Shown: positions 58,223 through 64,000 of the stretch, piece by piece | Layout: each line of letters starts with the position of its first letter | Position numbering within the stretch: position 1 is the stretch's first letter | Assembly: GCF_026241095.1 (NCBI RefSeq) | Contig: NZ_JAPFGB010000006.1 | Span: 248,001-312,000 of the forward strand | Length of the DNA stretch: 64,000 nucleotides | Reading direction: 5' to 3' | Source: Saccharopolyspora sp. NFXS83 | Lineage (GTDB): Bacteria; Actinomycetota; Actinomycetes; Mycobacteriales; Pseudonocardiaceae | Position numbers and translations under genes: made by a program | Notes under the pieces: model-generated | Seen by the model: the letters and a program-made list of their open reading frames with translations, nothing else | What the model was told of the DNA's origin: nothing | The model's database searches: none

Positions 58223-58808
58223 CGCCTTCACCTCGACTCGGCCGGTCGGCACCGCGACGCGGCGCTGGACGATCGGAAGCGGAGCGACCCCCGCGACCTG
58301 CGTGTTCCGGGCGCGCGGGACGCGTGCCCCGAGTGCCCTGCCGGGCACGCGCCCTCGGGCGCTCCGCCTCCGGCGCCTGCTCGGCCTCGGACCCCGCCTC
58401 CGGCGCCTGCTCGGCCTCCGGGGCTTCGGGGGCGTCGGCCTCCGGGGCTTCGGGGGCGTCGGCCTCCGGGGCTCCCGCGTTCCGGGTCGGGGAGGCCTCC
58501 CCGGCCCCGTCCCGTAGTCCGGCGGCCCGCTCGCTCAGGCTGTCCCCGAGCGACTCGATCTTCCTGGACGCCGCCGCGGTCGCGGCGGCTTTCGCAGCCT
58601 CCACCAATTGACCGCGCACATCCCGGGTGAGCGAACTCAGTTCGTCGGACCCGGCGACCGATTTCACGCCCTGCCGCAGCAGTTCGGCCGGATCGGTGGG
58701 CAATTTCTTCCCCGCGAGGACGCCACCCACCACGATCGCGAGCTTCATCTTCTTCGTGCGCCCCAGGAAGTAACCGAGCGCCACTGCCGCGGCAATCCGT
58801 GATTTCAT
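58215..58808 (-). CDS. Gas vesicle operon leader protein (GvpY-like)
   Basis: A 197-residue protein at the head of the gvp operon. The N-terminal RIAAAVALGYFLGRTKKMKLAIVVGG is hydrophobic and basic and may touch a membrane or vesicle. A helical middle precedes repeats of EAPEADAP and EQAPEA, then an Arg-rich tail. No catalytic motif. The place matches GvpY of Streptomyces as I recall it; homology is not certain. Confidence 0.65.
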   Translation of the reverse strand: MKSRIAAAVALGYFLGRTKKMKLAIVVGGVLAGKKLPTDPAELLRQGVKSVAGSDELSSLTRDVRGQLVEAAKAAATAAASRKIESLGDSLSERAAGLRDGAGEASPTRNAGAPEADAPEAPEADAPEAPEAEQAPEAGSEAEQAPEAERPRARARQGTRGTRPARPEHAGRGGRSASDRPAPRRGADRPSRGEGDA

Positions 58809-58989
58809 TGCTCGACCTCCCAGCAGCAGAATGACCGCGACGTTCCGCCACCAAACACCGGAAATCGTTTGTCGATCAGTCTTCGCATATTTCGCCGAAC
58901 GAGTCGGCTGCTCTTATGCTACGCCCGTGTGGCGGCAGGGAAAGGGACTAACGCACCCGACTACGGCATCCGCCGCCTGGCGCGGGAGT

Positions 58990-59430
58990 TCAGCGCCCCT
59001 CGTAGAAGGTGAAGCGGACCTTCCCGACCCAGATCTCATCGCCGTCGGCGAGCTCGGCGCTGTCCACGACCCGCCGGTTCAGGTAGGTGCCGTTGAGCGA
59101 ACCCGCATCGCGGACGACGAACCGGCCGCCCTCCCACCGAACCTCGGTGTGGTACCGCGACACGGTCACGTCACCGAGCACGATGTCGCAGTCGCGGTGC
59201 CTGCCGAGCACCGTGCAGTTCTGCTCCAGCGGGTAGACCGCCCCCTGCTCCGGGCCACGGGACACCACCAGTGCCGCGGTGCCCGTGCGCGGCTGCACCA
59301 TCGAGTGCGGTGGCGCGGTGGCGGCTTCGTCGGCCCGCGGTGCGGGAACGCCGACGGTGCTCTCGTCCCTCGACCCGGCCGCATCCTGGGACCCGGGGCG
59401 GAACGTTCCGAACGGGGATCGGATCATCAT
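58990..59430 (-). CDS. FHA-domain protein (GarA-like)
   Basis: A 146-residue protein from ATG 59430 (GGGAG five bases upstream). After a flexible N terminus of about 60 residues, the FHA domain spans 65-146: CTVLGRHRDCDIVLGDVTVS, RYHTEVRWEGGRFVVRDAGS and LNGTYLNRRVVD, with the phosphothreonine-binding Arg, Ser and Asn in GR, SRYH and NGTY. It binds phosphothreonine peptides from Ser/Thr kinase targets. Longer upstream reading frames are not supported. It lies after the gvp start on the same strand, 181 bases upstream. Confidence 0.85.
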   Translation of the reverse strand: MMIRSPFGTFRPGSQDAAGSRDESTVGVPAPRADEAATAPPHSMVQPRTGTAALVVSRGPEQGAVYPLEQNCTVLGRHRDCDIVLGDVTVSRYHTEVRWEGGRFVVRDAGSLNGTYLNRRVVDSAELADGDEIWVGKVRFTFYEGR

Positions 59431-60033
59431 GGTTCTCCCTTGCGCGGACCAGTCAGTTCGTGCGTTTCCCACTGTGGCCCCGATTCGGGGTCGTGCGACC
59501 GGGCCCTTCGTCCCTAACCGGTGGTGGCCTCCCGCACACCGCGTGATGAACCGGGTCCGCTGCGCAACCGGACAGGTGACACCGCGCACCACTCCCACCA
59601 CTCCCGACCACCGAGGGCGAGGTCCCCATCGCTGCTCACCAGTGGCACGGGAGCCGTCCAGGCTCACCGCCAGCACCCCGGACAGCCCGCCGAGCGCGGA
59701 GCTCAACGCCGACAGGAAACGTGCGTCGTCCGCGACCGCGGACTCCTCGATTGCCATGGACCCGCTCCGCCGATGATCGTCCGATCCCGTCTCGCAGGCA
59801 GCCGCGACCGCACCGACCGGTGTCCTGGCGTCGGGAGCCGGAATCGTGCCGGTGGGCGATCGTGGATCATCACAGGGCCATGACCGGAAGCCAGCAGCTC
59901 GCCTTCGGCGCCCGGAACCTCGCTCCTCGCCCGAGGCCCCGGCCCCGGACGGGAAAAGGGGCCGGTCTGCCGCCCCGACCACGGCAGACCGGCCCCGCCG
60001 GCGTTCCCCGCTGAAGTACCGCCTCGTCCGGCC
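59431..60033. other. 603-bp region with a possible roadblock-domain fragment
   Basis: No intact gene. On the minus strand an ATG at 59757 opens a short frame (MAIEESAVADDARFLSALSS, then GLSGVLAVSLDG) resembling the start of a roadblock/LC7 protein, which loses similarity by about 59620. The remainder looks like spacer with mixed codon use. Confidence 0.35.
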
Positions 60034-60348
60034 CTAAGCGGGGTGCGCTTCGCTCACGTGCAGCGGGGTCCCCTGCATGCACGTGGTGAGCGCGCCGGGA
60101 TCCGGTCGGCCACGCACCACCAGGTGCGCACCGGGCTTCACCACTGACGGATCGCCGCCGACCAGCAGGTACGGGGTGCGGCCCTGCCCTGGCAGCAGGG
60201 AGCACCGGGGCTCCACCCCCGCCTGGACCGTGCCGACCACCGTGATCTCCTGCTCCGCCGGACCGGCGAGCGCAGGGGTGGTCGCGCCCGCAATGCCCAG
60301 CACCGCCACGAGCAGCATTCCCACCGTTACCCACCGCGACGTCGTCAT
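60034..60348 (-). CDS. Small secreted protein
   Basis: A 104-residue exported protein: RWVTVGMLLVAVLGIAGATTPALA is a signal peptide with an Ala-x-Ala-type cleavage site. The mature part is beta-rich, with two Cys (EPRCSLL and TTCMQGTPLHV) that may form a disulfide, similar to small uncharacterised actinobacterial domain proteins. ATG 60348 used; ATG 60357 adds three residues. Function unknown. Confidence 0.65.
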   Translation of the reverse strand: MTTSRWVTVGMLLVAVLGIAGATTPALAGPAEQEITVVGTVQAGVEPRCSLLPGQGRTPYLLVGGDPSVVKPGAHLVVRGRPDPGALTTCMQGTPLHVSEAHPA

Positions 60349-60422
60349 GGCGCCCATTGCACAAGGAACTTCCGGCGATCGCCACTTGAAGACCCCGATG
60401 AAATTAAACCGAGCACGCGCTC

Positions 60423-60436
60423 TAATAATGGACCCA
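60423..60436 (+). promoter_or_regulatory. -10-like element and probable leaderless start
   Basis: TAATAAT at 60423-60429 lies seven bases before the ATG at 60436 with no ribosome-binding site between. This geometry is typical of leaderless mRNAs in actinomycetes. No clear -35 element was seen. Confidence 0.45.
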
Positions 60437-61152
60437 TGACGCAGGACTCCTCCCCGGTCACCGGGAACGCCACGCTCGCGGTCGAACCCGTCCGACTCCG
60501 CTACGGCTCCGTCATCGGCTTACCCGTGCTGGGCGGGCTGATCGGCTGGCTGGTCGCGCTCGCCGCCGGGTGGGTGGCAGGGCTGCGCTGGGCCCCGTTC
60601 CAAGGGATGTTCGAGCTGATCGCCTCGTTGCCGCAGCCCGCGGGCACGCTCGGCATCGCCGGGTTCGGCGTGCTCGCCGGCATCGGCTTCTCCTCGCTGA
60701 AAGCGGCCGACCGGCTGAGCGTGAACGTGGCCCCGGAACGCGTCGAGTTCCGCCGCGGACGGCGCGCCCCGTCCGAGGTGGCGGGCACCGAGGTGGACTC
60801 GGCGTTCCTCGACCGGGGCGCGCTGGTGCTGCAGGACTCAGCGGGCGACGAACTCGCCAGGGAGCAGACCGGCATCCCCGTCGCCACCCTGCGCGCGGCG
60901 TTCCACGAGCACGGCTACCGCTGGCTGAAGTCCGACCCGCACGGCGGCGAGTTCGCGCTGTGGGTTCCCGAGACCCCGGCGGTCGGCGTGCGCGCCGACT
61001 CGCTGCTGCGGACCCGCGCGCACGCGTTGAAGAAGCGCAACGACACCGATGCCGCGCAGCTGCGCGACGCGATCAAACGCGCCGGTTTCCTGGTCCGCGA
61101 CGAGAAGAAGCAGCAGTACGTCCGCCCCCGGCCGCAGCGGAACCAGAACTGA
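60436..61152 (+). CDS. YqeB-like membrane protein
   Basis: A 238-residue protein with two or three hydrophobic helices at the N terminus (VIGLPVLGGLIGWLVALAAG, AGTLGIAGFGVLAGIGF) and a cytoplasmic domain, ending in Arg/Lys-rich residues. The pattern, with VAPERVEFRRG and FLDRGALVLQDSAG, resembles the YqeB family of unknown role. It shares one base (TGATG) with the TetR gene, so the two are co-expressed. Confidence 0.65.
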   Translation: MTQDSSPVTGNATLAVEPVRLRYGSVIGLPVLGGLIGWLVALAAGWVAGLRWAPFQGMFELIASLPQPAGTLGIAGFGVLAGIGFSSLKAADRLSVNVAPERVEFRRGRRAPSEVAGTEVDSAFLDRGALVLQDSAGDELAREQTGIPVATLRAAFHEHGYRWLKSDPHGGEFALWVPETPAVGVRADSLLRTRAHALKKRNDTDAAQLRDAIKRAGFLVRDEKKQQYVRPRPQRNQN

Positions 61153-61766
61153 TGCGCACCGTCGACCCCGACCGCTACGCCGCGCGGCGCAGGAACATCC
61201 TCGACGCCGCCGCCGGGTGCTTCGCGCGCAAGGGCTTCGACCGCACGACGACCGCCGACATCTGCTCGACCGCGGGCATCAGCTCCGGCAGCCTGTTCCA
61301 CTACTTCCCGAACAAGCGCGCCGTGTTCACCGCGATCTTCGAGCAGGACGGCCGCGACAACGCCGCGCAGCTCACCCGCGCGGCGAACGCGCCGGACCCG
61401 TGGGCCGCGCTGCTGGAGCTGGTCGACCACCTGGTCCGGCCGCTCACCGACTGCCGCAACTCCGGCCTGGTCGTCGAGCTGATCGCGCAGGCAGGGCGGG
61501 ACGAGGAGCTCGCGACGCTGGTCGCGCGCAACGACCGCGACCTGCGCGAGGGCATCGCGGCCTTGCTCGGCAAGGCCGCCGAGCAAGGCCGGATCGACCC
61601 CGGCGTCGACGCCGAACGAGCCGCCCACTGGGTCCTGGGCCTGGCCGACGCCCTGTTCTCCCGCAGCGGGGTCGCCCCGGACTTCGACGCACTCGACCAG
61701 GTCCCGACGCTCCGGCTGATCCTCTCCCGCTACCTCGGCGCCGTCGGAGCGACCGCCGAGCGCTGA
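61152..61766 (+). CDS. TetR-family regulator coupled to the YqeB-like gene
   Basis: A 204-residue TetR protein: HTH in TTTADICSTAGISSGSLFHYFPNKRAVF (about 28-55), then the ligand domain with a C-terminal AERAAHWVLGLADALF. The ATG at 61152 overlaps the preceding stop. Auto-regulation of the two-gene unit is the simplest guess. Confidence 0.85.
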   Translation: MRTVDPDRYAARRRNILDAAAGCFARKGFDRTTTADICSTAGISSGSLFHYFPNKRAVFTAIFEQDGRDNAAQLTRAANAPDPWAALLELVDHLVRPLTDCRNSGLVVELIAQAGRDEELATLVARNDRDLREGIAALLGKAAEQGRIDPGVDAERAAHWVLGLADALFSRSGVAPDFDALDQVPTLRLILSRYLGAVGATAER

Positions 61767-61872
61767 CCACCCCACCCGTGGTGATCAAGCCGGACGCACG
61801 CTGCCTCACCAGCGATGATGACCACCCCGGAGCGACGCTGAGGTTTCCTCGATCCGTGCAGCCCGGACCGGG

Positions 61873-62619
61873 TCAGTCGAACAGCGGGCCGCGGTGCACC
61901 TTGTGCTGCGCCGCCTGGGCCAGGGGGCGCAGGACGAGGCTGTCGATGTTGACGTGCAGCGGCTGGGCGACCGCCATGGCCACGACCCCGGCCACGTCGT
62001 CGGCGGTCAGCGGCCGATCGACGTCCGCGTAGACGGCGTCGGCCTTGTCCTGGTCACCGTGGAAGCGGTTCCGGGAGAACTCGTCGGTGTGCACCATGCC
62101 CGGCTGGATCTCGATGACCCGGACCGGCTGCCCGGCCAGTTCCAGGCGCAGCGTCTCGGTCAGCGCGTGGGCGCCGTGCTTCGACGCGCTGTAGCCCGCG
62201 CCGCCCTCGTAGTTGACGAACGCGGCCGTCGACGTCATGTTGACGATCGTGCCGCCGCCACCGGCGCGCAGCAGCGGCAGCAGCGCCTGGGTCACGTGCA
62301 GGGTGCCGAGCACGTTCACCGAGAACATGCGCTGCCACTCCTCGGGCTTGCCCGCCGAGACCGGGTCCGATCCCCACGCGCCGCCCGCGTTGTTCACCAG
62401 CACGTCGCAGGCGTCGAGCTCGGCGGCGAACGCGGCGACGGAGTCCTGATCGGTCACGTCGAGCGCCAGGGCCCGCCCGCCGATCTCCTCCGCGAGCTCC
62501 GCGAGGCGGTCCTGCCTGCGGGCGGCCACCACGACGTGGAAACCGTCCCCGGCCAGGCGACGGGCGGTGGCCGCGCCGATCCCACTGCTCGCTCCGGTCA
62601 CCACGGCGGTCTGCGTCAC
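61873..62619 (-). CDS. Short-chain dehydrogenase/reductase
   Basis: A 248-residue classical SDR. VVTGASSGIGAATARRL binds NAD(P) near residue 7, VNNAGGAWG near 77, and the catalytic Ser-Tyr-Lys set is in MTSTAAF and YSASK near 145. The GTG at 62619 is preceded by GGGGAG; the frame runs further upstream without support. Basic residues after the second strand (AARRQDR) favour NADP(H). Substrate unknown. Confidence 0.85.
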   Translation of the reverse strand: MTQTAVVTGASSGIGAATARRLAGDGFHVVVAARRQDRLAELAEEIGGRALALDVTDQDSVAAFAAELDACDVLVNNAGGAWGSDPVSAGKPEEWQRMFSVNVLGTLHVTQALLPLLRAGGGGTIVNMTSTAAFVNYEGGAGYSASKHGAHALTETLRLELAGQPVRVIEIQPGMVHTDEFSRNRFHGDQDKADAVYADVDRPLTADDVAGVVAMAVAQPLHVNIDSLVLRPLAQAAQHKVHRGPLFD

Positions 62620-62812
62620 AACAACTCCCCTGCTCAAGCCGATCTCCGGACCAACCCTAGAAAACGGTCCGAGCGGTCTCAACACGGGGCTTTTCGGGCC
62701 CGATTTCTCCTAATAGCACCACTCCGCCCGCGAATGTGACTACCCTCAGTAGTGCCCTGATCATCCACGGCGTCCCGCTACCGCCACCGACCAACGCGAG
62801 GTGAGGCCGGTC

Positions 62813-63955
62813 GTGCTCTACGGCATCGACATCTCCCACCACCAAGGCGCGTTCGACCTGGGCCGCACTCGGGCCGAGGGATTCGAGTTCGCCTTCCTCA
62901 AAGCGACCGAAGGGAGTTCCTTCGTCGACAGCAGGTTCGGTGCGAACCTCGGCAACGCCCGCGCCGCCGGACTGCTCGTCGCCGCTTACCACTACCAGCG
63001 CGCCGAATCGAGCGCCGCTTCGCAGGCCGGGCACATCATCAACACGGTGCCCGCCGACGTGCCGGTGATCCTCGACGTGGAGGACGGCGGCGGCGGTCCC
63101 GACCTGTCCCGCGACATCATCGGGCGCCTGCTGGCGGCCGGTTACCGGTCGCCGCTGCTGTACCTGCCGCGCTGGTACTGGGAGCAGATCGGCTCGCCAC
63201 CGCTGGGCGGACTACCACCGCTGTGGTACTCGCGCTACGCCAGCAACGAGGGCGGCTACGCCAGCGAGATCTACGAGCGCTACCGGGACTTCTACGACGC
63301 CCAGTGGGGCGGCTACGGCGGTCTCGGCGTCGCGATCCTGCAGTTCACCAGTTCCGCCACCGTCGCCGGGCACGCACCGGTCGACGCGAACGCGTTCCGC
63401 GGTACCCGCGAGGAGCTCGCGGGGCTGCTCAGCTCATCCACTCCGGAGGACGACTTGACTCCCGATCAGGCGCAGAAGCTCAACGAGATCCACCACGAGC
63501 TGTTCGGCCCGCGCGGACCGCAGGGCCAGATCGTGGGCTGGGGCACCGAGGCGGGCAACCACACCGCGATCGGCCTGCTGGTGCACATGTTCAACGCCCT
63601 GCTCGGGCCGAGGCCGTCCCGGGTGCCGGGTGCCGAGCACGTGCTGGTGCCCGCGGTGGACGCGATCCGGGACACCAACGGCGTGGTGTACCAGCTCCCC
63701 GCGATGATCAACGCGGGCGCGACGGGCGACCCGCAGGCGGTGGCCGAGGCGCTGCGCCCGGTGATCGCCGAGGCCGCCGGCCCGGCGATCCGCGAGTCGG
63801 TCACCGAGGTCTTCGGAGCCGACGACCCGGCCCGCACCGAGGCCGTGGTGCAGGCGATCGCCAACCGCCTCGCCGCCCGGCAGGCGCCCACCCAGCAGAT
63901 CCCGGCCCAGGCCCCCGCTCCGCAGGCCCCGGTCCAGCAACCCCCGGCGCAGTGA
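62813..63955 (+). CDS. GH25-type lysozyme
   Basis: A 380-residue protein with a GH25 (muramidase) domain at about 1-200: YGIDISHHQGAFD with the first catalytic Asp, FAFLKATEGSSF, PVILDVEDGGG with the DxE pair, and WYSRYASN. The C-terminal half is helical and ends in a Pro/Gln-rich tail (PAQAPAPQAP). No signal peptide is visible, so release by phage-like or other means is possible. GTG 62813 is chosen (GAGG six bases upstream); GTG 62801 is an alternative. A role in wall turnover is likely. Confidence 0.75.
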   Translation: MLYGIDISHHQGAFDLGRTRAEGFEFAFLKATEGSSFVDSRFGANLGNARAAGLLVAAYHYQRAESSAASQAGHIINTVPADVPVILDVEDGGGGPDLSRDIIGRLLAAGYRSPLLYLPRWYWEQIGSPPLGGLPPLWYSRYASNEGGYASEIYERYRDFYDAQWGGYGGLGVAILQFTSSATVAGHAPVDANAFRGTREELAGLLSSSTPEDDLTPDQAQKLNEIHHELFGPRGPQGQIVGWGTEAGNHTAIGLLVHMFNALLGPRPSRVPGAEHVLVPAVDAIRDTNGVVYQLPAMINAGATGDPQAVAEALRPVIAEAAGPAIRESVTEVFGADDPARTEAVVQAIANRLAARQAPTQQIPAQAPAPQAPVQQPPAQ

Positions 63956-63983
63956 TCGCCCGAGCGCACCGGCCGACGCCGGC

Positions 63984-64000
63984 GTGAGCGGACCGTTCGC
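63984..64000. repeat. 47-bp repeat, copy 8 (cut by the edge)
   Basis: GTGAGCGGACCGTTCGC at the window end matches the left arm of the 47-bp repeat with one substitution. It lies 28 bases after the lysozyme stop codon. Confidence 0.7.

Overview
This window is a very G+C-rich chromosomal segment with strong G/C third-position bias, frequent GTG starts, start/stop overlaps (ATGA, GTGA, TGATG), Mce systems, KstR-type sterol operators and a DUF397/DUF5753 regulator pair. Together these indicate a mycelial actinomycete. A member of the Pseudonocardiales (Saccharopolyspora-like) is my best guess, but the sequence alone does not settle the genus. No rRNA, tRNA, CRISPR array or intact mobile element was found.

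Region 1 (1-14.7 kb) is a steroid ring-degradation locus. On the minus strand hsaA-hsaD-hsaC (and hsaB, cut by the left edge) encode opening and hydrolysis of ring A/B, and a KstD-like flavoprotein gene followed by hsaE-hsaG-hsaF processes the released dienoate to pyruvate and propionyl-CoA. Divergently on the plus strand lie kstD-kshA-(small Cys protein)-kshB-(MaoC hydratase), which open the steroid nucleus. Two KstR-type operators (3644-3657 and 8333-8346) sit exactly at the two control points. A second HsaA-like oxygenase closes the locus.

Region 2 (15-32.9 kb) is accessory: a secreted GH76 mannanase, an arsenic operon (arsR-acr3-arsC with divergent arsI), an MFS transporter, a membrane-anchored Hsp70-like protein with an ExoP-like extracellular domain beside a divergent unknown gene, a truncated Scr1-type regulator with its DUF397 partner next to a small membrane protein bearing a possible RHIM-like motif, a putative quinone-stress set (MhqO-like dioxygenase, MhqD-like hydrolase, WrbA, MarR), a 2H phosphoesterase, a TetR regulator, an Acg-type nitroreductase preceded by a DosR-like box, and a small cysteine-rich protein.

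Region 3 (33.1-41.3 kb) holds the acyl-CoA carboxylase genes (alpha, epsilon, beta), a tandem-TetR (Mce3R-like) regulator divergent from an enoyl-CoA hydratase, a frameshifted eCIS-cargo-like relic and an MpaB-type oxygenase. Propionyl-CoA made by HsaG would be a natural substrate for the carboxylase.

Region 4 (41.4-53.7 kb) is a complete Mce import operon, yrbEA-yrbEB-mceA-F-mas-fadD, with a divergent TetR regulator. Its placement suggests sterol or lipid uptake, but the substrate is inferred.

Region 5 (53.7-59.4 kb) is a gas vesicle operon in the order Y-Z-A-F-G-O-J-L-S-K, followed by an FHA protein. Region 6 (60-64 kb) has a small secreted protein, a YqeB-like membrane protein with a TetR regulator, an SDR and a GH25-type lysozyme.

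A family of about 47-bp double-palindromic repeats is scattered through the intergenic spaces from 19 kb to the right edge.
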